A DNA stretch of 64,000 nucleotides from Pedobacter rhizosphaerae (GCF_900111155.1 NZ_FOGG01000001.1:224435-288434), one strand, 5' to 3'. Shown: positions 44,877 through 53,757, counted from the first letter of the stretch. Program-made: numbers and translations. The notes: generated from the letters alone by a model not told the origin.

Positions 44877-44910
44877 GCAATTTAGCAGTTTTATGTTAAT
44901 CGTGTGTTAA
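44877..44910 (-). promoter_or_regulatory. Pho-box-like site upstream of the PhoR-like kinase
   Basis: On the minus strand TTAACA (44910-44905), five bases and TTAACA (44899-44894) give an 11-bp period. Nine nt later is TAAATTGC, a partial -7 match at the same distance as in the DUF47-pit promoter. The site overlaps the stop codon of the upstream gene (44907). A transcript from it would be nearly leaderless. Confidence 0.5.
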
Positions 44911-45671
44911 CTCAACTGCTTTTCAGTTAAATATTTCCAGTACCTTTTGGGTACGTGCTGCAAATGAAGTTTGGTGTTTTTACGGGCTACAATATTGGCA
45001 CTTTTAAAATAATCTTTCCACAAGAGCGCATAAAGCTGCTCTTTTTCATCGGTTAAGGCAGGGGTTAAGTTTTGTTGCGCGCTTCCTTTTTCAAAATTGA
45101 TACTAACTTCTTCAACGGTATCCAGGTTGTAGTGTAAGCCATATTTTCTTTTTAAATCGTAAATAATCCATTGCTGGTCTGCATAGCGGTTTTTGAAGTG
45201 ATTGGAAATTAAAGGCAATACATTAAAGTCAGGATCTATGCCGGCATAAAAGATATTATCGGCAGTTTGCTGAAAGCGGATAAAAGCCTCCATGCGGTGT
45301 TTTTCTCGTTCTACACTTTTGGCGTATTTAGATAGTGCAATAACATGCTCATTCCCATAATTATTTTCTGCCCCTTTCTGTTGCTGAAAAATATAGCAGG
45401 AGAACTGAAACAAATGATGGTAAGCATCTGGAAGTTCTGATAGATAACTACAATAGAATTTACGGAGCCAGTCTTTCTGCAGCTTTTTTTGCAAACCTGC
45501 CCACACCCGATCGGCCTTACCCTGATCGGCAATAATTTCCAAACTTTCTGCAAAGGCCTCGGGTTGAAAAATCTCAGCAGATTTTAAGGTAACTTTTCCC
45601 GGCTTACGCTCAAACCATTCAAAAACACTTGTTAAAAGCCCGGTAAGGGATCCATCAAAAATATAGGTCAT
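44907..45671 (-). CDS. TIGR03915-type putative DNA-repair/metabolism protein
   Basis: The 254-aa soluble protein begins with the family phrase MTYIFDGSLTGLLTSVFEWF and ends in a DUF4130-like region with a YWKYLTEKQL terminus. In other genomes this family pairs with a radical SAM protein and is sometimes fused to a uracil-DNA-glycosylase-like domain; here no glycosylase domain is attached. The gene follows the radical SAM gene by 28 nt on the same strand. DNA repair is the standing guess for the pair, with no demonstrated reaction known to me. Confidence 0.8.
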   Translation of the reverse strand: MTYIFDGSLTGLLTSVFEWFERKPGKVTLKSAEIFQPEAFAESLEIIADQGKADRVWAGLQKKLQKDWLRKFYCSYLSELPDAYHHLFQFSCYIFQQQKGAENNYGNEHVIALSKYAKSVEREKHRMEAFIRFQQTADNIFYAGIDPDFNVLPLISNHFKNRYADQQWIIYDLKRKYGLHYNLDTVEEVSINFEKGSAQQNLTPALTDEKEQLYALLWKDYFKSANIVARKNTKLHLQHVPKRYWKYLTEKQLS

Positions 45672-45699
45672 GATGAAATGCGTTTAATGACAAATACAA

Positions 45700-46956
45700 C
45701 TAAAACAGAAGAAGCTGATTTTGTGCCGTTTTGAGATACTTACTTTGGCTGTCAGCTAAAATAAAGGCCTTAATTTCCGTTCCCTGATAATCTTTTAACT
45801 GATATGGACTATCTGCGCAGGAGATAAAATGTTTCGCTCTGTTATAGGCTACGCCTATTTTCTTCAGCTGATCTATGCGTAATCTGCCGAACTTCCTGGC
45901 CTGAACAATTTTCTTTGCCGACATCACACCGATGCCTGGTACACGTAAAATCATTTGATAATCGGCCTTGTTAATATCAACCGGGAAATGTTGCATATTT
46001 CGAATGGCCCAGCTCAATTTAGGATCAATGTCTACATCCAGGTTTGGGTTTTCATCATTCAGAATTTCCTGAACGTTGAAGCCATAAAAGCGCATCAGCC
46101 AGTCTGTTTGGTATAAACGGTTTTCTCTCAGTAAAGGAGGTTGTGTTCCTAAAATAGGCATGCGGCTATCATTGCTAATGGGAATGTATCCCGAATAATA
46201 AACCCGTTTAAGGGCAAAATTTTTATAGAAGGTATTTGCGGTGTACATGATGTCCTTATCACTCTCGGGTGTGGCACCCACTACCATTTGTGTACTCTGG
46301 CCGGCGGGTACAAATTTGGGTACATGCTTAATCAGCTTTTTATCCTCCCCAAACTGAACAATGTTTTGCTGAACAAAAGCTAAGGGCTTAATCACATCGG
46401 CATGGCTTTTCTCGGGAGCTAACAACTTTAAACCAGCCTCTGTTGGCATTTCCAGGTTAATACTCATCCTATCGGCATATAGGCCAGCCTCCTTAATCAA
46501 TTCGTCGCTTGCTCCGGGAATGGTTTTTAGGTGTATGTACCCATTATATCTTTGCTCCAGCCTTAATTTTTTAACAATAAGGAGCAGGCGTTCCATGGTA
46601 AAATCGGCATTTTTAAAAATGCCCGAACTGAGAAATAAACCTTCAATGTAATTTCTCCTGTAAAAATTCATGGTTAGTTCCACCACCTCATCCACAGTAA
46701 AAGCTGCGCGCTTAACGTCATTGCTTTTTCTCGAAACGCAAAAGGCACAATCGTAAATGCAATGGTTGGTAAGCAGGATTTTGAGCAAAGAAACACAACG
46801 CCCGTCTTCGGTATAGGTATGGCAAATGCCAGAAGTATGCGAATTTCCTAAACCTTTATTATCATTTTTTCTCGTTCCACCACTTGATGAGCAGGAAACA
46901 TCATACTTGGCCGCATCAGCCAGAATGTTTAACTTTTCACGAATCCTTTCAAACAT
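45700..46956 (-). CDS. Putative DNA modification/repair radical SAM protein (TIGR03916-type)
   Basis: The 418-aa protein has the radical SAM signature Cys66-x3-Cys70-x2-Cys73 in NHCIYDCAFC, preceded by Cys22, Cys45 and Cys54, which may hold extra metal or structure. The C-terminus (about 335-395) carries a helix-hairpin-helix with VPGIGVMSAKKIVQARKFG, typical of DNA-binding repair proteins. It likely acts on nucleic acid with its partner at 44907-45671. A -7 element TATATTTG lies just upstream. The chemistry is unknown. Confidence 0.85.
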   Translation of the reverse strand: MFERIREKLNILADAAKYDVSCSSSGGTRKNDNKGLGNSHTSGICHTYTEDGRCVSLLKILLTNHCIYDCAFCVSRKSNDVKRAAFTVDEVVELTMNFYRRNYIEGLFLSSGIFKNADFTMERLLLIVKKLRLEQRYNGYIHLKTIPGASDELIKEAGLYADRMSINLEMPTEAGLKLLAPEKSHADVIKPLAFVQQNIVQFGEDKKLIKHVPKFVPAGQSTQMVVGATPESDKDIMYTANTFYKNFALKRVYYSGYIPISNDSRMPILGTQPPLLRENRLYQTDWLMRFYGFNVQEILNDENPNLDVDIDPKLSWAIRNMQHFPVDINKADYQMILRVPGIGVMSAKKIVQARKFGRLRIDQLKKIGVAYNRAKHFISCADSPYQLKDYQGTEIKAFILADSQSKYLKTAQNQLLLF

Positions 46957-46973
46957 AATCTTCAGTTAGCTAA

Positions 46974-46981
46974 CAAATATA
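46974..46981 (-). promoter_or_regulatory. -7 element of the radical SAM operon
   Basis: The minus strand reads TATATTTG, an exact TAnnTTTG match, about 18 nt before ATG 46956. No TTTG is found at the usual upstream spacing. Confidence 0.42.
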
Positions 46982-47045
46982 GTTTAAAAACTAAAAATAT
47001 TAGTAATTGTTGTTAACGAAGATACTCTGAAAAGGAGTGATAGGC

Positions 47046-47693
47046 TTATTTACCTTCCCATTCTTTATAAAACTGATCCAGGTACTGAAGCATAAACTGA
47101 TGACGTTCTTCGGCAATGGCTTTGCCGCTTACTGTATTCATCATGTCTTTAAGCTTGAGTAGTTTTTCGTAAAAGTGGTTTATAGTAGGGGCGGTGGTAT
47201 TTTTATATCCTTCTTTATCCAGATACTCCTTAAATTTAATTTCAGGATCATAAAGTACACGGTTTTTAAAGCCTCCATAGGTAAAAGCCCTGGCAATACC
47301 AATGGCACCTATGGCATCTAAGCGGTCAGCATCCTGCACAACCTCCATTTCTTTCGAACTGAATTTAACCTCGTCAAAACTATTTTTGAACGACATGTGC
47401 TGAATAATGAGCTTCACCTGATCAATGATGGATTGATCTACCGCGATAGATTTCAAAAAGTCTTCTGCAACTTTAGGGCCTAATTCTTCATCTCCACCGT
47501 TAAACTTAGGGTCGGCAATATCATGCAACAAGGCCGCAAGAGCTACAATAAGTTGGTCTGCCTTTTCGGTTTCATTAATGGTTTGAGCAGTTTTAAAAAC
47601 ACGCTCAATGTGAAACCAATCATGACCAGCTTCTGCATTTTTTAAAGTTTCCTTAACGAAATCTATGGTTTTGGAAATGATGATATCCTGCAT
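47046..47693 (-). CDS. HD-domain phosphohydrolase
   Basis: The 215-aa protein is an HD-superfamily hydrolase with metal ligands in GHDWFHIERV (His24, His28) and LLHDIAD (His57-Asp58) and a later DADRLDAIGAIGIARAF helix, as in the YedJ-like group. Substrates of this group are usually nucleotides or phosphate esters and are not predictable here. A perfect -7 element (TATCTTTG, 47715-47708) lies just upstream of the start. Confidence 0.87.
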   Translation of the reverse strand: MQDIIISKTIDFVKETLKNAEAGHDWFHIERVFKTAQTINETEKADQLIVALAALLHDIADPKFNGGDEELGPKVAEDFLKSIAVDQSIIDQVKLIIQHMSFKNSFDEVKFSSKEMEVVQDADRLDAIGAIGIARAFTYGGFKNRVLYDPEIKFKEYLDKEGYKNTTAPTINHFYEKLLKLKDMMNTVSGKAIAEERHQFMLQYLDQFYKEWEGK

Positions 47694-47707
47694 AATCTAT
47701 TTTTTGC

Positions 47708-47715
47708 CAAAGATA
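47708..47715 (-). promoter_or_regulatory. -7 element of the HD hydrolase gene
   Basis: The minus strand reads TATCTTTG, matching TAnnTTTG, 14 nt before the ATG region at 47693. The -33 box is not convincing. Confidence 0.4.
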
Positions 47716-47761
47716 TTGGAAAAATATGCAGGAGGGAAGAAATGATTTCAACAGACCAATG

Positions 47762-48043
47762 CTACACCGCTTTGGCCTGTCTGTTTTCGTCTTCAGCAAT
47801 AATTTTAATCAAATCATTGTGATTCATAGTTAAAAAATGGGTTACCTGCACCTCTAAAATAGCTGCTATCTGAAATAACCGATCCACTGTAAGCTTACTG
47901 TAGCCCAACTCTATTTTGCTATAAGCATTCTGAGAAATTTTTAGCTTGGCAGCCAAATAATCCTGAGTATAATCCCTATACTCTCTAATTTTTCTAATGT
48001 TTCCAGCTACGTTTTTTGTCTTTACGTTCAATAGATCTTCCAT
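47762..48043 (-). CDS. XRE-family helix-turn-helix regulator
   Basis: The 93-aa protein is a single Cro/C1-type DNA-binding domain (about 12-70) with the recognition region YLAAKLKISQNAYSKIELG, and a short tail. It has no ligand domain. It stands alone and no cognate toxin or phage gene is next to it, so it is probably a stand-alone transcription factor. Its operator was not identified. Confidence 0.88.
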   Translation of the reverse strand: MEDLLNVKTKNVAGNIRKIREYRDYTQDYLAAKLKISQNAYSKIELGYSKLTVDRLFQIAAILEVQVTHFLTMNHNDLIKIIAEDENRQAKAV

Positions 48044-48322
48044 ACAATATTTAGGTATTTAAACAACTTATAGGGGTATATACGATGATTAAATCGGTTG
48101 AGATTTCAATTTATAAAAAAATTAATTGACCTCTATATACTTACCTGACTTATTGTTAACAAGGATAACAACCAAAACAGTCCAAATGTTTATGGCATTC
48201 TTTTTCGTTATTTTTCGCAGTTTAGCGGAGAAAAAAGAATAGGGGAATTAGAAAGACATTCTTTATCTGTGATGTGTTTACAGAAGAGGTAAGAAATGGA
48301 GAGCGTTAGTTTAGCGTATGAT

Positions 48323-49504
48323 TTATTCTGTAATCAATGGAGCCCTTTTAGAACCATCGTAAAGCTCGTATTCGAGCAACCGGCAATCTAATTTTCCATT
48401 GTAAAATTCAATCTTCTTAGCAGCCTTAAGTCCGATCTTTTTAGCCAGATCCGGGTTTCCTGTAAAAATGTAACCCGAATACCCCTTGCATTGCTGCTTC
48501 ATATAATCGCCCATGCGTTTATAAGTAAGTTCCAGCTTGCTATGAACGCCTAAACGCTCTCCGTATTCCGGATTGAAAACTACAGCGCCCTTTCCGGTTT
48601 CCGGAACAGGAGTTTGTTCAAAATCACAAACGTGAAAGTCGATAAGCGTGTCTACCCCAGCTGTTTTAGCATTCTTTCTCGTTACCTCTACCGCATCTTC
48701 CGAAATATCTGAGGCCACAATCTTAAAGTCGATATTTTTAATCACCTGATCCTTTAATATCCGGCGTTCAGCAAAAAAGACTTGTTCATCGTAGCCAATA
48801 ATATGCATAAAGCCGTAGTTCATTCTATATAAACCAGGAGCGCGATTGGTTGCAATTAATGCCGCCTCAATGGCTAAAGTGCCCGATCCACACATGGGAT
48901 TAATAAAGGGAGACTTTTTATCCCATTGGGTTGCTAAAATTACACTCGCAGCTAGCGCCTCCAGCATTGGGGCTTTTCCAGGTATTTTGCGGTAACCATG
49001 TTTGGCCAGCGTTTCGCCAGAAGTATCTATAAAAACATCTGCATCTGCATCTTTCCAGTACAGGTGAATAACCGTTTTGTTGGCATCAGAACCAGAGTTT
49101 GGTCTGATCCCTTTTTTCTCTTTCATCCGATCTACAATGGCATCCTTAACTTTAAGGTTAGCAAAAAGTGGTGTTGTAATGTGCGGGTTATCCACATTCG
49201 AGGTTACCGAGAAATATCCGGTAAAATCAATGAGCTCTTCCCATTCTATAGCTTTAATTTCATTGTACAAATCATCAGGATTTTTTGCACTAAAGCTTTT
49301 TATGGCGTATAAAATCTGACTTGCACAGCGTAGGTTTAAGTTTAATTTAATGCACTCTGTAAGGGTAATGTTTAATTCTACTCCTGTAGAAAAAGCCCTT
49401 TCTATGGTATATCCAAGCGCTTTTACTTCATCTTGCAGATAGGGAGAAAGGCGTTTGTTGCAGGTAATAATAACCTTGCTTTTATTGTGGAAAACTTGCG
49501 TCAT
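48323..49504 (-). CDS. THUMP-domain class I SAM-dependent RNA methyltransferase (RlmL-type)
   Basis: The 393-aa protein has an N-terminal THUMP RNA-binding domain (about 50-160) and a methyltransferase domain with SAM motif NPMCGSGTLAIEAAL (about 202-216) and catalytic motif NPEYGERLG (about 310-318). The motif differs from the more usual NPPYG at one residue; asparagine, the base-contacting residue, is kept. Such enzymes make N2-methylguanosine in 23S rRNA or tRNA. It is divergent from the DUF3127 gene. Confidence 0.88.
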   Translation of the reverse strand: MTQVFHNKSKVIITCNKRLSPYLQDEVKALGYTIERAFSTGVELNITLTECIKLNLNLRCASQILYAIKSFSAKNPDDLYNEIKAIEWEELIDFTGYFSVTSNVDNPHITTPLFANLKVKDAIVDRMKEKKGIRPNSGSDANKTVIHLYWKDADADVFIDTSGETLAKHGYRKIPGKAPMLEALAASVILATQWDKKSPFINPMCGSGTLAIEAALIATNRAPGLYRMNYGFMHIIGYDEQVFFAERRILKDQVIKNIDFKIVASDISEDAVEVTRKNAKTAGVDTLIDFHVCDFEQTPVPETGKGAVVFNPEYGERLGVHSKLELTYKRMGDYMKQQCKGYSGYIFTGNPDLAKKIGLKAAKKIEFYNGKLDCRLLEYELYDGSKRAPLITE

Positions 49505-49560
49505 AATGTATGCGAAGTTATCAATAAAATTATTGAGATTTGAGGTTTATAGTACAAGTT

Positions 49561-49929
49561 ATGGAAATTAAAGGAAAAGTACACGAAGTAGGTGCAACGC
49601 AGCAAGTGAGCGAAACGTTTAAAAAACGTGATTTAATAGTAGAATATGCAGAAAATCCAACATACCCAGAATATATTCGTTTTGAGGCTTTGCAGGATAA
49701 AACTGCTTTATTAGATACATTCAAAGCTGGCGATGAGGTTGAGGTTTTCTTTAATTTACGTGGCCGTCCATGGACAGATAAAACAGGAAAAACATCATAT
49801 TTTAACAGTTTGGTAATTTGGCGTATCAATGCTATTGCAGGAAATGCAGCAGCACCAGGTGCCCCAGCTTATGCAGCTCCGGTTGACGTTAGTAGCGCAC
49901 CAGGAGAAGATGATGATTTGCCTTTCTAA
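49561..49929 (+). CDS. DUF3127 small OB-fold-like protein with SSB-like acidic tail
   Basis: The 122-aa protein has one compact beta-rich domain (MEIKGKVHEVGATQQVSETF, then FKAGDEVEVFFNLRGRPW) followed by an Ala/Pro linker (about 95-112) and the acidic tip GEDDDLPF. The start is the ATG at 49561; the frame extends 7 codons further up without an ATG. The layout (OB-like domain, flexible linker, DDDLPF end) copies that of single-stranded DNA-binding protein, whose tail recruits repair and replication proteins. Direct DNA binding is inferred. A strong terminator follows. Confidence 0.82.
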   Translation: MEIKGKVHEVGATQQVSETFKKRDLIVEYAENPTYPEYIRFEALQDKTALLDTFKAGDEVEVFFNLRGRPWTDKTGKTSYFNSLVIWRINAIAGNAAAPGAPAYAAPVDVSSAPGEDDDLPF

Positions 49930-49964
49930 ATAAAGAATCTTTTTTAAGCAAACAATTTTGAACC

Positions 49965-49996
49965 AATGCCGGGGCTTTTGCCCCGGCATTTTTTTT
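49965..49996 (+). terminator. Terminator of the DUF3127 gene
   Basis: AATGCCGGGGC pairs perfectly with GCCCCGGCATT around a TTTT loop, followed by a T tract to 49996. Confidence 0.95.
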
Positions 49997-50155
49997 GGCC
50001 TTTTATTTTTACAAGCCTGTTTTCAGTTTACAATTCTCAGCTATGCCTCCAGGCGAAAAACTAACCCAAAACCAACAGTCAGTTTACCCGCTTCATTTAC
50101 AGTACTGTTACGTGTTAAAATATGTTAAAACCAAGGTTAAAGCCTGTAGATTAAG

Positions 50156-50163
50156 TAATTTTG
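50156..50163 (+). promoter_or_regulatory. -7 element of the kinase/regulator operon
   Basis: TAATTTTG matches TAnnTTTG about 50 nt before ATG 50217. There is no TTTG 19-21 nt upstream. Confidence 0.4.
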
Positions 50164-50216
50164 ATATTTGTAGCACTATATTCATCTCAATCGTTTAAGC
50201 TACGAACACACAGTTA

Positions 50217-52046
50217 ATGAAAAAAAGAAGTTTTTGGTTAATCACTGTCCTCATGACAGTAGCACTCCTTGGTGTATTTGTAATGCAATTGTATTACATC
50301 AGGGAAGCGTATAGCCTAAAATCACAACTTTTTGATGAACAGGTGAACCAAACACTCACCACTGTGGTAAATAAAGTTCAGCGCTTAAATGTAGCCGATC
50401 ACATCAATAAAAGAGATGCTGAAAATAAGATGCAGTACGAAGAAGAGCTTAGACAGCGGGAGTTGGATATTAAAGATTTGAAGCAGCAGTTTGTGCAGGA
50501 GCAGGAGATTAGAAAAGGAGAGCAGCAGGTACAGGTAGAGAATTATTTAAATCAGCAGGATAGTTTAATTCGGGTGTCGTACCGAAGAACACAAATCCTT
50601 TCAGAAAACACCTTTAAATCGCTTTCAACGCCAGCCCCACGAATTGGCAGGTCGCTTCTGGATGTGCAGATGGACGCCGTTGTAGATGGAGATTTTAACC
50701 TGAAAGCCTACAGTATGCGTTCCAGATTGGCTTCGCCTGATGTGAAGACCTTTAATTTTAGAACTGCCAGAACTTTACCGGATACCATTAGGTACCTGGG
50801 CGAAGATCCCATGACAGGCAAACCGCTCTTAATTGCCCTGCCAAAACTTTCTGATGAATTGGTACAGAAATTTAAAAGAGAGGATAAGCTGGCCAAGTTG
50901 AAATTTGATCAGCAATTAAGTGCCTTGAGTAAAGGGATTAAGCCTTACAGCGCTTCTAGCTTATTGCAGGACGTGGAAAAGGAAATGCGTGAGGTTAATG
51001 TTCCAATTTACAAAAGAATTGATTCGGGTAACCTGGCCCGGTTGTTAAAAAGAGAGTTTTTAAACCACAACATCGATCAGGTATATGATATGCAGGTTAA
51101 ACTTGCCCGAAAAGACTCTGTTCTTTATATCATGGCAAACAGTGGCAATCCGAATTTTGAAGATAACAAAACCTACAAAGTCCCTATTTTCAGTAACGAT
51201 ATTTTCCGCGATCCGGGAACATTAATGGTAAGGTTTCCCTATAAAAATTCGGCCATTTTAACTAACCTCAGCTTTACGCTGGCCTCATCAATAGGCTTAT
51301 TGCTGGTATTGGTGTTTATTTTTTCTTACACGCTTTATGCGATATTGAAGCAGAAGAAAATTTCTGAGATGAAAACCGATTTCATCAATAATATGACCCA
51401 CGAATTTAAAACGCCTGTGGCCACCATTATGATTGCCAGCGAAGCGTTGAAGGATTCGGAGGTTACCGAAGACAAGGCAAGGCTGAAACGGTTGGCCGGA
51501 ATAATCTATGATGAAAATGTGCGTTTGGGTAACCATATTGAAAGGGTGTTAAGCATTGCCAGGCTGGAAAAGAACGAGCTAAAAATGGAGAATACAGAGG
51601 TGGATATGAACGATCTGATTCTGATTGTACTGGATAGCATGAGCTTGCAGCTGCAAAAACGCAACGCCGTAATTCATGTCAATACCGACGCAGAAAATGC
51701 CGTGGTTTTTGGAGATGAGCTTCACCTCTCCAACGTGCTTTACAACCTGATCGATAATGCCAATAAATACAGTGCAGATACCCCCGAAATTACCATTTCA
51801 ACACGAAACACCAATAAACATGTTATTATAGAGGTTACCGATAAGGGTATAGGAATGACCAAAGAACAATCTAAACGGATATTTGACCAGTTTTACAGAG
51901 TACCCACGGGTAATTTGCATGATGTAAAAGGCTTCGGTTTAGGACTTAATTACGTACAAGATATTATTAAACAATTAAACGGCAGTATAAAGGTAAGTAG
52001 CGAAAAAGATAAAGGAACAACCTTTGAAATATCCTTACCTTTATAA
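50217..52046 (+). CDS. Sensor histidine kinase
   Basis: The 609-aa kinase has a membrane helix at about 7-27, a long periplasmic region (about 28-350) beginning with a Glu/Gln-rich coiled coil (70-120), a second helix (about 351-377), HisKA with NNMTHEFKTPVATIM (His395) and an HATPase with DKGIGM, FDQFYR and GFGLGLNYV. The large periplasmic part should be the sensor but matches no domain I recognise. It pairs with the OmpR-type regulator 166 nt downstream. Confidence 0.92.
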   Translation: MKKRSFWLITVLMTVALLGVFVMQLYYIREAYSLKSQLFDEQVNQTLTTVVNKVQRLNVADHINKRDAENKMQYEEELRQRELDIKDLKQQFVQEQEIRKGEQQVQVENYLNQQDSLIRVSYRRTQILSENTFKSLSTPAPRIGRSLLDVQMDAVVDGDFNLKAYSMRSRLASPDVKTFNFRTARTLPDTIRYLGEDPMTGKPLLIALPKLSDELVQKFKREDKLAKLKFDQQLSALSKGIKPYSASSLLQDVEKEMREVNVPIYKRIDSGNLARLLKREFLNHNIDQVYDMQVKLARKDSVLYIMANSGNPNFEDNKTYKVPIFSNDIFRDPGTLMVRFPYKNSAILTNLSFTLASSIGLLLVLVFIFSYTLYAILKQKKISEMKTDFINNMTHEFKTPVATIMIASEALKDSEVTEDKARLKRLAGIIYDENVRLGNHIERVLSIARLEKNELKMENTEVDMNDLILIVLDSMSLQLQKRNAVIHVNTDAENAVVFGDELHLSNVLYNLIDNANKYSADTPEITISTRNTNKHVIIEVTDKGIGMTKEQSKRIFDQFYRVPTGNLHDVKGFGLGLNYVQDIIKQLNGSIKVSSEKDKGTTFEISLPL

Positions 52047-52212
52047 AGCTGTCGTTACAAAAGCAGGCTTATCGATACAAAAGAATGGCTAAGGGTAATT
52101 CAGGTATTATTGCATTTGTTAAAATTGCTTAACCATAAATTAAACCCTTTTGCAAAGTCAGAATCAAATCTCTGGCGTTGCTTACGCCGCTTATGTGAAC
52201 AAAATAAAAAAG

Positions 52213-52908
52213 ATGAAAAAAATACTTCTGGTAGAGGACGATCCGAATTTAGGTTTATTGCTTCAAGACTATTTGCAGTTGAAGGGTAAGTTTGATGTTA
52301 CGCTATGTACTGATGGCGATGAAGGCTTGCGCACTTTTAACAAGCAAAACTTTGATTTATGCATTCTGGATGTGATGATGCCTAAAAAGGATGGATTTAC
52401 GTTAGGAAAAGACATCAGAAAGGTAAACTCACATATTCCGATTATTTTTGCGACAGCGAAAACCATGCTCGAAGATAAATCTGCTGCTTACGATTTAGGT
52501 GGTGATGATTATATCACTAAGCCTTTCCGTATAGAGGAATTGCTGTTGCGGATTAATGCCATGTTTAAACGGGTGGCTAATCGCGGTACGCAAACAGAAG
52601 AAGAAGCGGAGACGCAGTTCTCTATCGGTAAATATATTTTCGATTATACTACCCAGATTATCTCGGCAGGAGAAGAAAACCAGAAACTATCTACCAAAGA
52701 GGCTGAATTACTGCGGTTACTTTGCCTGAAGAAAAACACGGTTTTAACGAGGGAAGAGGCACTTTTAAGCATCTGGCATGATGACAACTACTTTAATGGT
52801 AGAAGTATGGATGTTTTTTTAAGTAAACTACGCAAATACCTTAAAGGAGATCCTAACGTAGAAATTATCAACGTACACGGTAAGGGTTACAAGTTGCTGG
52901 TAAGCTAA
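52213..52908 (+). CDS. OmpR/PhoB-type response regulator
   Basis: The 231-aa protein has a receiver (acidic Glu8-Asp9-Asp10, phospho-acceptor Asp53 in CILDVMMPKKDG, Lys near 103) and a winged-helix DNA-binding domain (about 135-230, with MDVFLSKLRKYL). Start 52213 gives the classic opening MKKILLVEDDPN; a frame 21 codons longer lacks an ATG. It is probably the partner of the kinase at 50217-52046. It is also the only PhoB-type regulator in the window, so it could serve the PhoR-like kinase too (speculation). Its stop abuts that of mqnD. Confidence 0.93.
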   Translation: MKKILLVEDDPNLGLLLQDYLQLKGKFDVTLCTDGDEGLRTFNKQNFDLCILDVMMPKKDGFTLGKDIRKVNSHIPIIFATAKTMLEDKSAAYDLGGDDYITKPFRIEELLLRINAMFKRVANRGTQTEEEAETQFSIGKYIFDYTTQIISAGEENQKLSTKEAELLRLLCLKKNTVLTREEALLSIWHDDNYFNGRSMDVFLSKLRKYLKGDPNVEIINVHGKGYKLLVS

Positions 52909-53757
52909 TTAAATATATAAGTTTTCCTGAACCACAGGGATGATATTTCTTTCCTGCGCCAATGTAAACAGGGTGTCTATCGCTTTGCGCCCTTCTGCAC
53001 CCAGGTTAATACTGTATTGGTTTACATAGAGCTCAATGTGTTTATACATCACCGATTCTTCCATTGCCTGTGCGTGCGCTTTAATAAAATCAATACCAGA
53101 TTTAGGGTGTGCAAAGGCATATTCCACCGACTGGCGAATCAATCGGTTCACTTTAAGTTGAACGGCCCGGTCTAAGGTTCTGTTAATTACAATACCGCCA
53201 AGAGGGATGGCACAACCTGTTTGTTTTTCCCAATAATCGCCTAAATCAACAATTTTAGTCAATCCTTTATCCTGGTAGGTAAAGCGGTTCTCATGAATAA
53301 TTAATCCCAGATCAATTTGCTCATTCAGCAAGGCATCCTCAATCTCAGAAAATACCATTTCCTGTTTATTCTGTAAACCCGGATAAGCAATACCCAGTAA
53401 GAAGTTGGCAGTGGTGTATTTTCCCGGAATTCCTATTTTGAGGTTGTGGTTTTCTTTTGCTAATTCGGCCTGAAGTGTTTCTGGCGTATATTTTTTACTA
53501 ATTAACAACGGGCCAACACCAAAGCCCAGTGCACTACCAGCATCTAGTAAGGCATATTGATGGGCTACGTAAGCAAAAGCATGAAAACTTAGCTTGGTAA
53601 TATCCAGTTCGGCCCTTAAAGCTTTTTGATTTAATGTTTCTACATCATCAAATAACACTTCAAAATCTAAACCTTCAGTATCGATTTTGTGATGAATCAA
53701 TGCGTCGAAAATAAACGTATCGTTGGGGCAGGGAGAAAAACCTAGGGTAAGCTTCAT
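52909..53757 (-). CDS. mqnD: 1,4-dihydroxy-6-naphthoate synthase MqnD
   Basis: MqnD converts cyclic dehypoxanthine futalosine to dihydroxy-naphthoate in the futalosine route to menaquinone. The 282-aa protein matches the family: opening LTLGFSPCPNDTFIFDAL, then ITKLSFHAFAYVAHQYALL and ALGFGVGPLLISK, in a periplasmic-binding-protein-like fold. Its last base is directly next to that of the convergent response regulator (52908/52909). mqnB lies 40 nt upstream on the same strand. Confidence 0.95.
   Translation of the reverse strand: MKLTLGFSPCPNDTFIFDALIHHKIDTEGLDFEVLFDDVETLNQKALRAELDITKLSFHAFAYVAHQYALLDAGSALGFGVGPLLISKKYTPETLQAELAKENHNLKIGIPGKYTTANFLLGIAYPGLQNKQEMVFSEIEDALLNEQIDLGLIIHENRFTYQDKGLTKIVDLGDYWEKQTGCAIPLGGIVINRTLDRAVQLKVNRLIRQSVEYAFAHPKSGIDFIKAHAQAMEESVMYKHIELYVNQYSINLGAEGRKAIDTLFTLAQERNIIPVVQENLYI

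Noticed and set aside
48195..48242. ATTCTTTTT...AAAAAGAAT hairpin as terminator for the RNA methyltransferase gene
   Set aside because: The stem is A/T only at its base, the interior is poorly paired and no T tract follows on the relevant strand.
50106..50128. TGTTAA words upstream of the kinase at 50217 as a third Pho-box
   Set aside because: The spacing is 10 and 7 nt instead of 11, and the orientation is opposite to the gene.
52150..52212. Longer N-terminus for the OmpR-type regulator
   Set aside because: It lacks an ATG and the classic receiver opening begins at ATG 52213.
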